A program made the position numbers and the translations under genes. Positions 36,850-45,118 of a stretch of DNA of 64,000 bases are shown here, in pieces (positions within the stretch are counted from its first letter, which is position 1; each line of letters opens with the position of its first letter). The DNA lies in NCBI RefSeq assembly GCF_002014985.1, contig NZ_MUXU01000056.1, forward strand, positions 28,025 to 92,024, given 5' to 3'. The stretch is from Moraxella caviae (GTDB taxonomy: Bacteria > Pseudomonadota > Gammaproteobacteria > Pseudomonadales > Moraxellaceae). Under the pieces are notes generated by a model. It had not been told where the DNA came from. It made no database searches and was given only the letters and a program-made list of their open reading frames with translations.

Positions 36850-38304
36850 TCAACGCCAAATGTCAGATTTCACTTTGGCTTGCATTTGTGGGTGATTTTC
36901 CAGCTTAAATTCAGGCTCGGCAACGCCTGCGCGGATTTGCGATTGGTAGTCTTTGACCAGTGCAAAAACGTATTTTGACAAAAGCACAATGGCAATTAAG
37001 TTAATAAACGCCATCGTTCCCATCGTCAAATCGCCCATGTCCCACACGACCGCCACTTTAGTTACCGCACCAAAATACACAAACGCCAAAACCAGCACAC
37101 GAAACAGCGTCAAAACGATTTCGTTGTTTTTCAAAAACTGCATATTTGACTCAGCATAAGCGTAATTGCCGATGATGGTAGAAAACGCAAACACAAACAA
37201 CAAACCTGCCAAGAAATACTGACCCCAGCCGCCAACGTGCTGCTCTAGCGCCGCTTGGGTGAGCTGCACGCCTGTCAAATCGCCTGCGTTTTCTGGCATG
37301 GTGGCAAGCAAAATCACGAAAGCCGTACAAGAACACACAATCAGCGTATCCACAAACACGCCCAGCATCTGAATCGTGCCTTGCTCCACAGGGTGCTTCA
37401 CGCTGGCTGCTGCCGCTGCGTTTGGCGCAGAACCTTGACCTGCTTCGTTTGAATACAAGCCACGCTTAATGCCCTGCATCATCGCCGCTGACACCATAGA
37501 GCCAAACAAGCCGCCGCCTGCCGCTTCAAAGGTGAACGCCTTGGTGAAAATCAAGCCAATCACCGCTGGCACTTCGGTGATGTTTAGCACAATGACAAAT
37601 GCCGCCACCGCAAGATAAATCATCGCCATAAACGGCACAATCATCTCGGCAATCTTTGACACACGCTGAATACCACCAAAAATAATAGGCGCAGTCAAAA
37701 TCACCAGCATCGCACCGACAACGTGCTTATAAATCTGCCAATCGCCTTGGCACGCATCATTTTCTGACACGCAGCCCATCGCTGATTGTAGCGATTGAGT
37801 GATGGTATTTGATTGAATCGATTGATATACAAAGCCAAAACACACAATCAGCGCAATGGCAAATACCACGCCCAGCCATTTTTGCCCAAGACCTTGCTCA
37901 ATATAATACGCAGGGCCGCCACGAAAACGCCCTGTCAAAGGGTCGCGGATTTTAAACAGCTGCGCAAGGCTAGATTCTGCCAATGCCGAACACATACCAA
38001 TCAAAGCAATCAGCCACATCCAAAACACCGCACCAGCACCGCCAAGACTGATGGCAATCGCCACGCCTGCCACGTTACCCACGCCCACACGGCTGGCAAG
38101 TCCCGTTACAAACGCCTGAAATGCCGAAATGCCGTCATCTGCATTATGTCCAGAGCGGCTGGTTAGCATGGTTTTCACACTTCTGCCAAACAGACGAAAC
38201 TGCGCAAAACCAGAAATCAGTGTAAAAAATAAGCCGATCGCAATCAGCATCCAAATCAAAATATCCCAAAGTGGTGTGTTAATCGTATTCACCACACAGT
38301 GCAA
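36850..38304 (-). CDS. Sodium:alanine/glycine symporter (AGCS family)
   Basis: 484 residues with about ten or eleven membrane segments. AGCS features: SAFQAFVTGLASRVGVGNVAGVAIAI (sodium and substrate site), GGPAYYIEQGLG, and GLYSNEAGQGSAPNAAAAA. Role: sodium-driven uptake of alanine or glycine at the inner membrane. The longest reading starts with TTG (38304); AAGG stands one base from it, too close, but 10 bases from a GTG at 38295, which may be the true start. No ATG is available until residue 19. Single gene with a terminator. Substrate choice between L-Ala, D-Ala and Gly cannot be read from sequence. Confidence 0.93.
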   Translation of the reverse strand: MHCVVNTINTPLWDILIWMLIAIGLFFTLISGFAQFRLFGRSVKTMLTSRSGHNADDGISAFQAFVTGLASRVGVGNVAGVAIAISLGGAGAVFWMWLIALIGMCSALAESSLAQLFKIRDPLTGRFRGGPAYYIEQGLGQKWLGVVFAIALIVCFGFVYQSIQSNTITQSLQSAMGCVSENDACQGDWQIYKHVVGAMLVILTAPIIFGGIQRVSKIAEMIVPFMAMIYLAVAAFVIVLNITEVPAVIGLIFTKAFTFEAAGGGLFGSMVSAAMMQGIKRGLYSNEAGQGSAPNAAAAASVKHPVEQGTIQMLGVFVDTLIVCSCTAFVILLATMPENAGDLTGVQLTQAALEQHVGGWGQYFLAGLLFVFAFSTIIGNYAYAESNMQFLKNNEIVLTLFRVLVLAFVYFGAVTKVAVVWDMGDLTMGTMAFINLIAIVLLSKYVFALVKDYQSQIRAGVAEPEFKLENHPQMQAKVKSDIWR

Positions 38305-38579
38305 GCCTTAGGTAAAACTTGGCTTGGCTGCACAAGAAATCAGATTTTCGTACATAATTCTCAACCTTCACCCATCACAAACCGCTGGGCAACAAAAGTA
38401 CACATTTACAGCCAAAGCTGCAATCGGCGCGTATTATACGGCATTTGCGTCTTTTTTCTCCATAAAATTTGAAAATTGGTGGATTTTTGTTCAAAATTTC
38501 CACGATTGTTATAGATTGTAATGTGGCAGTGAATTGAATGATGATGAATTAAAATTGGGTTTTACTGGGATTGAAAATG

Positions 38580-38645
38580 AATTTTGGTGGGATTAAAATT
38601 AAATTTTGGCAAGATTGTAAATTAAATTTTTGGCAAGATTATGGG
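38580..38645. repeat. Three-unit 22-23 bp tandem array
   Basis: Units begin AATTTTGG at 38580, 38602 and 38625 (third with an extra T): AATTTTGG(TGG/CAA)GATT..AAATTA. The array sits in the gap after pilP. Confidence 0.7.
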
Positions 38646-38675
38646 TTGGGTTTTAGTAAGAATATAAGCTGGGTT

Positions 38676-38742
38676 TTAGCAATGTTCGTAAGTTGGATTG
38701 GCGATATTTGTAAGTCGGGTTAGCAAAACGCAACCCAACATT
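38676..38742. repeat. Dispersed repeat with the motif AGTCGGGTTAGC, second copy
   Basis: Contains gttcgtaagttggattgg, tgtaagtcgggttagcaaaa and CGCAACCCAACA. It is the second copy of the repeat at 30151-30262 and lies directly downstream of pilP, where pilQ would be expected. Confidence 0.6.
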
Positions 38743-38769
38743 TCACACAACAAACCCCATTTCAAACCA

Positions 38770-39405
38770 TCAAGGCGAAAACCCCAAATATGCCGCAACT
38801 TGATAATATTGCCCATCTGGCGCTTGCACAAGCTTGCTTAGCGTGATTTTCTCGCCATCAATGTGCTGCACGCGTCCGTGATTACGCCCCAAATATTGCC
38901 CAACTTTCACAGGGTGTGCCGTGCCATCAGGCGCAGCGACAATGGCGGTCAGCGCCCCACGCTCGCTCAAAATCCCACGATACCGCAAACTCGCCAACTC
39001 ATAACGCTCCAAAGGCTCAAGCGTGCGTGGCGCAGGCGGTGGCACTGGCTTGCCAAGCGGTGGCGGTGGCGCAGGCAAAACGCTGGTGGTGGTTGGCGGT
39101 GTGCCATTTGGCGAACTTGGCAATGTCTCACTGGGCGCAGGACGCACTAAGCCAGACGCAAACGGATTTTTCGCCCCCAAATCAGGCATGACTGGCGCAC
39201 TGACAGCTGGCATAGGCATGATGGTAGGCTTAGCAGGCAGCAGCGACACATCGGCAAGTTTTTGCTCGGCAGCTTGCAGCGCCTGCTCATGCGTACTGTC
39301 CGCACAGCCCGCCACACCAAGCACAAACGCCAGCGCACCAATTTTTAGGCTTGTTATCGTGCGCTCTTTTAAAACCTGTGGCTTGATTGATAAATTGGCA
39401 CGCAT
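38770..39405 (-). CDS. pilP: Type IV pilus lipoprotein PilP
   Basis: 211 residues from the ATG at 39405, which has AAGGA at good distance; a longer frame upstream is rejected. Signal peptide with lipobox LGVAGC. A Pro-rich linker (PPPPLGKPVPPPAPRTLEPL) leads to the C-terminal HR-like beta domain: LASLRYRGILSERGALTAIV, then VKVGQYLGRNHGRVQHIDG, as in PilP. Role: inner membrane lipoprotein that joins the PilN/PilO pair to the secretin PilQ. Last gene of pilMNOP. The expected next gene, pilQ, is not found. Confidence 0.93.
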   Translation of the reverse strand: MRANLSIKPQVLKERTITSLKIGALAFVLGVAGCADSTHEQALQAAEQKLADVSLLPAKPTIMPMPAVSAPVMPDLGAKNPFASGLVRPAPSETLPSSPNGTPPTTTSVLPAPPPPLGKPVPPPAPRTLEPLERYELASLRYRGILSERGALTAIVAAPDGTAHPVKVGQYLGRNHGRVQHIDGEKITLSKLVQAPDGQYYQVAAYLGFSP

Positions 39406-39489
39406 TGTCGTTCCTTGATTGTTAAAATTTTCCATCGCATTCGCCATCAAAACCGCTATTAAAACCACCGCCAAAACCGCCATCAACAT

Positions 39490-40191
39490 TCACGACTGCA
39501 CCACTTTGTCAGCCGCTCCATCTGCTGTCTTGTCGTCCGCATTCACCGTTTTGGCGCGATAAGCGTGCAGCGTCAAGGTAAGTTTTAGCATAGGCGTGGC
39601 GTAAATTTCAGCTTGATTGGCAAGCGTAAAATCATCAAGCGTTACCAGCTGCGGCAACTCGGACAACGCACGCAGCAGCCGTACCACTTGCCCGTATTCG
39701 CCTTCCACCGTCAAGCGCACAGGCTGCATGACGTACAGCGTCTGCTCGCTTGTGCTGCCCACCGCCACATCAATGATACGCACGCCTGCACTTACTGCCG
39801 CCAGATGGATTTCTTGGGTCAGCTGGGCGGTGTGGGTGCGCTCTGGCAACTGAGCGGTAAGCGTAGCAAATTGCGCCTGCTGTTCGGCAAATTGCGATTT
39901 GACAAAGGGTAAAGTGCGCGCTTTCGTAAACGCACTGGCGTAATTGTCCAGCAAAATCTGCTCTTCGTGCCCAAGCGCCGCCGTATCACTGCGCACAGGT
40001 GCAATGGCAAACGCCCACGCTGCCGCCAAAATCACGCACGCCATCAAAATAAGCACCAATGCCTGCACCCACCAAGGCGCATCACCAATATTTTCACGGT
40101 TGATGGCGTTTAGCATTTGCCACGTTTGCGCCATACTCATACGTGGCTTGTGCGGCTTATGTTTAGCAGTTTTACTTTTGGCGAACATCAT
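39490..40191 (-). CDS. pilO: Type IV pilus inner membrane protein PilO
   Basis: 233 residues. One membrane segment near 42-66 (WWVQALVLILMACVILAAAWAFAIAP), then a coiled coil and the ferredoxin-like periplasmic domain (ERTHTAQLTQEIHLAAVSAGVRI, LTVEGEYGQVVRLLRALSELPQLVTLDDF). Family fit is good. Role: with PilN and PilP forms the periplasmic alignment complex. Starts by ATGA overlap with the pilN stop. The last 25 residues are Asp/Ala-rich and atypical. Confidence 0.93.
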   Translation of the reverse strand: MMFAKSKTAKHKPHKPRMSMAQTWQMLNAINRENIGDAPWWVQALVLILMACVILAAAWAFAIAPVRSDTAALGHEEQILLDNYASAFTKARTLPFVKSQFAEQQAQFATLTAQLPERTHTAQLTQEIHLAAVSAGVRIIDVAVGSTSEQTLYVMQPVRLTVEGEYGQVVRLLRALSELPQLVTLDDFTLANQAEIYATPMLKLTLTLHAYRAKTVNADDKTADGAADKVVQS

Positions 40192-40913
40192 GGCGACACC
40201 TGCGTTGTGCTAATCGGTTTGGCTAGATTGACGGTATCAATGGCGCTGTCTTGATTAGATAAATTTTGGCTTGAGTTTGGGTTGTCGGTTTGGCTGTCGC
40301 TCGGATTGACGCTGTCAGTTTTACTACTCGTTGCGCCATCAATTTGAGCATCAGCTTGACTATCAGCTGGATTGTCAAACTGCGCCACATCAACCACAGC
40401 CGTGATGTTAAACTGCTTAAGCCCATCGCTGGCATCGGTCAGCGCCACCACCATCACGTCTCGCACCGCCTGCGCATCCAGCTGCTTGGCAAATTGCGAT
40501 ACGCCATCGCTGCTGCGTGCAAAACCCGTCAAAACCAGCCTTTCGCCTGTGCGCTCCACACTGCGGATAAACACACCGTTTGGCAAGGCTTGATTAATGT
40601 GCGCCAAAATCCGCCCCATCTGCACACGTCCGCCTTGCAGCTCATTGATTGTCTGCACTTTTTCCATCAACTCGCTGCGCTGCTTTTCAATGTGAGCAAG
40701 CTCGATAAGCTCGCTTTGCAAAGACTGCGTGCGTGCATTGATGGTGTCGTTGATGTGCGTTTGGTAAATTTTTGCCTGCCAAGCGTGCCAAAATCCAGCT
40801 GCCGCAAGCAAAACACTCGCCACAAATACCAACGCAAAACACCGCCAAAAGCGCGTGTGATTGCGCATTTTTAGCGTCTGCCGCCAAGGCAAAAGGTTAA
40901 TTTTAGGAATCAT
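40188..40913 (-). CDS. pilN: Type IV pilus assembly protein PilN
   Basis: 241 residues from the ATG at 40913. The N-terminus IPKINLLPWRQ is the conserved motif that docks in the PilM cleft. A membrane segment (about 24-45) and coiled coil follow, then a ferredoxin-like domain (NGVFIRSVERTGERLVLTGFARSS). The C-terminal part (about 165-240) is a low-complexity tail rich in Asp, Ser, Gln and Asn (PADSQADAQIDGATSSK...), not seen in ordinary PilN of about 200 residues. The gene starts within the pilM end (11-base overlap). Confidence 0.93.
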   Translation of the reverse strand: MIPKINLLPWRQTLKMRNHTRFWRCFALVFVASVLLAAAGFWHAWQAKIYQTHINDTINARTQSLQSELIELAHIEKQRSELMEKVQTINELQGGRVQMGRILAHINQALPNGVFIRSVERTGERLVLTGFARSSDGVSQFAKQLDAQAVRDVMVVALTDASDGLKQFNITAVVDVAQFDNPADSQADAQIDGATSSKTDSVNPSDSQTDNPNSSQNLSNQDSAIDTVNLAKPISTTQVSP

Positions 40914-42642
40914 CGCACGCTCGCATTGCCAAACCAAATAAAGCCATCAACTGCGGTGCGTCCGCCTGCACTTGCGCACACGCCTGCATGAAATCCACGC
41001 CAGCCAAGGGATTGGCGATGAGCGTTTGCTTGCTCGTCTGCTTTGCCACGCCAGCGCATAAGCCATCAAGCGCGCGCCCACTGCCGCACAGCAACACCAC
41101 GTCCACCGCCTGCTGCGCCTGCGCACAATGGGTGAGCATGGTGGCGATTTGCTGGGTCATCATCGCCACATAATCATCATCTGCTTTACTGGTGCTGGCA
41201 GTGGATTGCTCGATAGACTTATCGGTAAATTGATTGACAAAACTACGACTGCTCTGCACTGATGACGCTTGTGCACCATTTTGCAAGCGCTCCATCATGC
41301 CATCACGAGCCACATCATCAAAGGCAAGGTGTGTAAATGAGTGATTGGCGTGGTGGTTGCCATGATGACTGTCATGATGATTGCCACCGCTCGATTCATC
41401 GCCCAAACCAGCTTTATCAAGCTGCGCTGACAAAGACGTTTGGCTTGGCTCGCTTGGAATTGCGGTAGAAGTTTTGGAATTGGTCGTGGTGTCAGAAAAC
41501 AGTGCCGCCCATTGGTTGTCTTGTTGCAAATCATTGACTGGACTAACTTTTGAGCCAAAATTTAAATCCTTGGCGTTAAAATCACCCAGTTCAAAATCGC
41601 TCGTTTTAAAACCATTTGCATTAAAGCCATTCTCTTTAAAATCAGTCGCTTTAAAATCAGTCGCTTTAAAATCAGTCGCTTTAAAATCACTGGTTTTAAA
41701 ACCATCAGCCCATTCATTTTCTGGTGGTTTTGCGCTTGCGGTATTTACTGCGTTTTTCTCTAGGCTGTCTTGCATGAAATCGTCTTGCGCTCCACCATCT
41801 TTTGCCGAATTATTTTGCGTAAAATCGTCTTTTACAAAATCATCTTGCGTCAAATCCGTATCACCGCACAAATATTCACGGTGATACACAAAGCCAGTAA
41901 ACGCCTGCTCGTAAGAAACATTCGCCAAATCCGCCACATTGGTTAAATCCGCCACATAGCACTGCGTTTTTTGCCGTCCGATGTCAATGAGCGCCACTTT
42001 CTTGCCCGCAAATCCCGCCTGCTGCGCCTGCGCCACAAATGCCTGCGCCAGCGCATATTCTGCCACGTCCACCACGTCCGTTTGCACGTCTGCATACGCC
42101 AAAGCGTGCGTACATTGCTGCACCGTCTGCGCCTTGGCAACGACAAGCAGCACCTGCTGTTCATCGGCTGGCTGTGCGCTTGCGCTCTGTGCGCTTAATG
42201 CCACAAAATCATAATTCACATCATCCAGCGCAAAAGCGATATAACGCTCAGCATCCGCGCGTATGCCGTCATCAATGTCCGCATCACGAAAATGCGCAGG
42301 AAAAGCAAGCGTGCGTGTCATCACAGCGTCAGACGGCACAAAAGTCGCCACCTTGCGCAAAGATTTTGTCGCCATCGGCAAACGTGCAAACAGCCGAGCG
42401 CACGCACGCCCAGCTGCCGCCACATCTACGATTTCACCAGAAACAATCACGTCCTTTGCCACGGCTTCGCTGTCATAATGGCGCACATACAGCGCACGCC
42501 CCACACGCTGCGCCACCAGCAGCCGCACCGCCACATCGTCAAACGCCACCGCTACCACAGCACGCTTGCCCCAACGTCCTGACAGCCGTCCTAAAGACGG
42601 TCGTCCTGCTGTTTTTATATAATCAGCAATTCGCCCAAACAC
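40903..42642 (-). CDS. pilM: Type IV pilus ATPase-like protein PilM with a large insertion
   Basis: 579 residues; ordinary PilM has about 350. The actin-like fold is recognisable at both ends: VVAVAFDDVAVRLL at the start, FVPSDAVMTRTLAFP (SDAV type motif), KVALIDIGRQKTQCYV (phosphate 2 strand) and at the end VVLLCGSGRALDGL (adenosine motif). Between them, about residues 265-490 form an insertion: an Asp/Gln/Asn-rich start, nine pentapeptide-type repeats (313-361, such as SDFKA and TDFKA), a Ser/Thr linker and a His-rich patch (GNHHDSHHGNHHANHS). Role by family: cytoplasmic ring that binds PilN and couples the motors to the pilus. Insertion function unknown. Confidence 0.9.
   Translation of the reverse strand: MFGRIADYIKTAGRPSLGRLSGRWGKRAVVAVAFDDVAVRLLVAQRVGRALYVRHYDSEAVAKDVIVSGEIVDVAAAGRACARLFARLPMATKSLRKVATFVPSDAVMTRTLAFPAHFRDADIDDGIRADAERYIAFALDDVNYDFVALSAQSASAQPADEQQVLLVVAKAQTVQQCTHALAYADVQTDVVDVAEYALAQAFVAQAQQAGFAGKKVALIDIGRQKTQCYVADLTNVADLANVSYEQAFTGFVYHREYLCGDTDLTQDDFVKDDFTQNNSAKDGGAQDDFMQDSLEKNAVNTASAKPPENEWADGFKTSDFKATDFKATDFKATDFKENGFNANGFKTSDFELGDFNAKDLNFGSKVSPVNDLQQDNQWAALFSDTTTNSKTSTAIPSEPSQTSLSAQLDKAGLGDESSGGNHHDSHHGNHHANHSFTHLAFDDVARDGMMERLQNGAQASSVQSSRSFVNQFTDKSIEQSTASTSKADDDYVAMMTQQIATMLTHCAQAQQAVDVVLLCGSGRALDGLCAGVAKQTSKQTLIANPLAGVDFMQACAQVQADAPQLMALFGLAMRACDDS
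41560..41706. repeat. 15-bp tandem array inside pilM (pentapeptide repeats)
   Basis: On the plus strand cagtcgctttaaaat occurs three times exactly (41643-41657, 41658-41672, 41673-41687), flanked by diverged units such as cattctctttaaaat. It encodes pentapeptides with central Phe (xDFxx/xGFxx). Confidence 0.9.
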
Positions 42643-42756
42643 CGCTTGCTCCCTTGCGCTTATCCATCATTGACAATCCTGTTAATCCTTGATTTGCAAT
42701 CCTTGCTTAATAATCCTTACTTGGCAATTCCCAAAAAACCTATCCAACGTTTAAAT

Positions 42757-43449
42757 TTAACCACTCTCAGGCAAATCAGCCAACTCAGGAATGCGCGCCA
42801 ATTCTTCATCAAAGGCTTGATTTTCCAAGGCTTGCGCTTGGGCGTTGCCATCTTGGGGATACAGTTTTGGCAAATGCAGCATATGCAGCACCAAAGCGTA
42901 TTTTAGCGTGTTACGACTGCCCAAATAGCGCTGATAAAAGCTGGAATTAAGCAGCCCTGCGCCGCCTTGCCCCACCGCCCAAATGTGCGACAAATAGTCT
43001 CTTGTGGTCATGCTGCTGTTTTGCTCGGCAAGATAACGCTCAGCCAAGTACGCCAGCCGTTTCATGCGCTCACGGCGCACTCGGTACAGCTCGCCAAACA
43101 GTTTATTTAGCCCTGAAGCTGTACCCGCCAGCCGCTCTTCCATGTGATTAAACAGCATGGCTCGCTGCGGCAAACGCAGCTGCTGCAGCACCATGCGCGC
43201 CACACCTGCCGACACGCCATCGTCCACAGCATTCATGGCAAACAGCCGCTGCTCATACTCAATCAAAATCCGCAAAAGCAGCTCATCTTTACTGACGAAA
43301 TGCTTATACAGCGTGCCTTTTGCCAAGTCCAAATGCTGCGCCAAAGCGTCCAGCGTCAAATCGCCTTCGCCAGACTCCAAAAGCAGCTGCTCTGCGGTCT
43401 GCAAAATCTTTTTTTCTCGTAAGGCGAATTGCTGTTTTTTGTTGGTCAT
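42757..43449 (-). CDS. TetR family transcriptional regulator
   Basis: 230 residues from the ATG at 43449. N-terminal helix-turn-helix at about 30-55 (LTLDALAQHLDLAKGTLYKHF) followed by SKDELLLRIL, typical of TetR. The C-terminal ligand domain is helical, with many Met, Leu and Arg; no ligand can be named. It stands between pilM (114 bases downstream on the same strand) and the divergent phosphodiesterase gene, so it could control either, itself, or a lipid gene further on such as the desaturase. This is speculation. Confidence 0.88.
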   Translation of the reverse strand: MTNKKQQFALREKKILQTAEQLLLESGEGDLTLDALAQHLDLAKGTLYKHFVSKDELLLRILIEYEQRLFAMNAVDDGVSAGVARMVLQQLRLPQRAMLFNHMEERLAGTASGLNKLFGELYRVRRERMKRLAYLAERYLAEQNSSMTTRDYLSHIWAVGQGGAGLLNSSFYQRYLGSRNTLKYALVLHMLHLPKLYPQDGNAQAQALENQAFDEELARIPELADLPESG

Positions 43450-43763
43450 AAAAGTATTTCGCAAGATTTAGTCAATCAATTTAGCAAATAAGCTCGGTCA
43501 TCAAATTTAGCAAACAACCCAGTCGTCAAAATCTTATCAAAGCGTCCGTACGATAGCATATTCACACCAAGCATTTATGCTACAATAGGCGAGTGAATTT
43601 GATTTGAGCAGTTTTGCCATTTTAAGTTTTTAGCATTAAAATCGCACCTGCTTGCTTTTTAATCTGCCAGCGTTTATCGCTCACGCCAGCGGTTTTGCTC
43701 TTATCAAATTGCACAAATTTTTCAAATTATAGCAAACCTTTTTTGCAAATACAGCGTTTATTT
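43450..43763. other. Divergent intergenic region
   Basis: 314 bases between the TetR gene and the phosphodiesterase gene, AT-rich. No perfect operator palindrome stands out. Confidence 0.4.
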
Positions 43764-44633
43764 ATGCCATCTTTTATGCCGCCATCAAAAACCCCATCAA
43801 AAATCCCAGCCCAAACCACCGCCACGCTTTCCAAACGCACGCACATTTTGGGTCATCGTGGCGCGCGTGGGCGGTTTTTGGAAAATTGCCAAGCGGGATT
43901 TTTATACGCCCAAAGTCTTGCTGTACCGCCTTTGACTGGCACACCATTTTGCAAAACGTTAAGCGGTGTGGAATTTGACATACAGCTCACCAAAGACGGC
44001 AAACTTGCGGTATTTCACGACCCAACGCTTGACAGATTGGCACATAAGCAAGCGCATTTGTGCGATGTGTCAAGCCACGCACTAAAAGACGTTCGGCTAT
44101 TTGACGCGCGCCATCATCGCTGTGAAAAACTGCTGTTTTTGGACGAGATGCTGCCTTTGCTCGCTGGATTTTCGCACATTGAGCTTGAGATTAAAACCCA
44201 CGCACGCACCCATCATCACGCCTTGATACACACTCTAGCGACCACGCTATCTCGCCCTGAATTTGCAAAGCTGCCCATTAGTCTGACAAGTTTTGATGTG
44301 CGCCTGCACGGTTTATTACACCATCATCATGCACTGCAACGCTTTGCGCGCGGCCTGCTGATTGAGCCGCCCATCAAACACAGCGCACACGAACTCATCA
44401 CCCTTGCTGCACGGCTTGGCTGCGCACGCTTGGGGCTGCATTTTTCACTCATTGACGATGAAATCACCGCCCTTGCCAAGCGCCACCGCCTGCCCATCAG
44501 CGCATGGACGGTGAACGATACCAAAGAAGCGGTACGCCTGATGGCGCTTGGCATTGACACCATCATCAGCGATGTGCCAGACGTCATGCTTGCGCTTGGT
44601 AGCACACCTTCTCATTCATGCCAAATTCTTTGA
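43764..44633 (+). CDS. Glycerophosphodiester phosphodiesterase
   Basis: 289 residues from the ATG at 43764; a TTG at 43695 would add 23 residues. No clear signal peptide, so probably cytoplasmic (UgpQ-like). GDPD family residues: GHRGARGRFLENC (His-Arg and Glu-Asn), GVEFDIQLTKDGKLAVFHDPTLDRL (Glu-x-Asp metal ligands and second His), and ELEIKTHARTHHH with Lys. The end SAWTVNDTKEAVRLMALGIDTIISDVPDV is standard. Reaction: glycerophosphodiester to glycerol-3-phosphate and an alcohol. The gene is solitary. Confidence 0.92.
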   Translation: MPSFMPPSKTPSKIPAQTTATLSKRTHILGHRGARGRFLENCQAGFLYAQSLAVPPLTGTPFCKTLSGVEFDIQLTKDGKLAVFHDPTLDRLAHKQAHLCDVSSHALKDVRLFDARHHRCEKLLFLDEMLPLLAGFSHIELEIKTHARTHHHALIHTLATTLSRPEFAKLPISLTSFDVRLHGLLHHHHALQRFARGLLIEPPIKHSAHELITLAARLGCARLGLHFSLIDDEITALAKRHRLPISAWTVNDTKEAVRLMALGIDTIISDVPDVMLALGSTPSHSCQIL

Positions 44634-45118
44634 GTTTTGGCAACTTTCATCACTTTTAGCGATACCAACCAACAAGGCTTGAACACGCTGTCAATTTTTG
44701 TTACATTGACAGAACGTTTTTGTCTTTGCGAAATCCGTGCAATTTTTTAGGCAGACTTGGAATGATTTTTTAAGCCGTGCAACCATAAAATAAACACACG
44801 TTTACCAAAATACGCTGGCAACATCGCAAGGTTTTATCAACTTTTTAAGATAAGCGCAAATAAATCATTGAGCTTGACCGCCAAACACACAGCCAAAAAA
44901 TTAGCGTAAAGCCACGAAAATAAACGCACTTTAGGCAATAAACCCGTATTTTTATCACACTGTCAGATGATTTAAGTAAATTTATTAAATACATTTGGCG
45001 CAAAAAATTTACAATTTAATCCGTGAATAATTGTTCACTTTTTTAACGTTTTAGGCTACAATAGTACCGATTTATCAAGCCAGTTTTGGCTATTTACCAT
45101 CTACACACGAGAATTGTT
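44634..45118. other. Intergenic region upstream of the desaturase
   Basis: 485 bases, AT-rich, no coding frame of note. Its last 100 bases hold the desaturase promoter and a palindrome. Confidence 0.5.
45023..45062 (+). promoter_or_regulatory. Desaturase promoter with an overlapping palindrome
   Basis: GTGAATAATTGTTCAC (45023-45038) is a near-perfect inverted repeat (one mismatched pair). A -35 TTCACT (45034-45039) overlaps it, and TACAAT (45057-45062) follows after 17 bases. A repressor bound here would block the promoter. It resembles, from memory, TetR-type operators of unsaturated fatty acid regulators (DesT). Confidence 0.5.

Noticed and set aside
41560-41706. Repeats in pilM as a CRISPR array
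   Set aside because: The units are 15 bp and contiguous with no spacers, and they are in frame in a gene.
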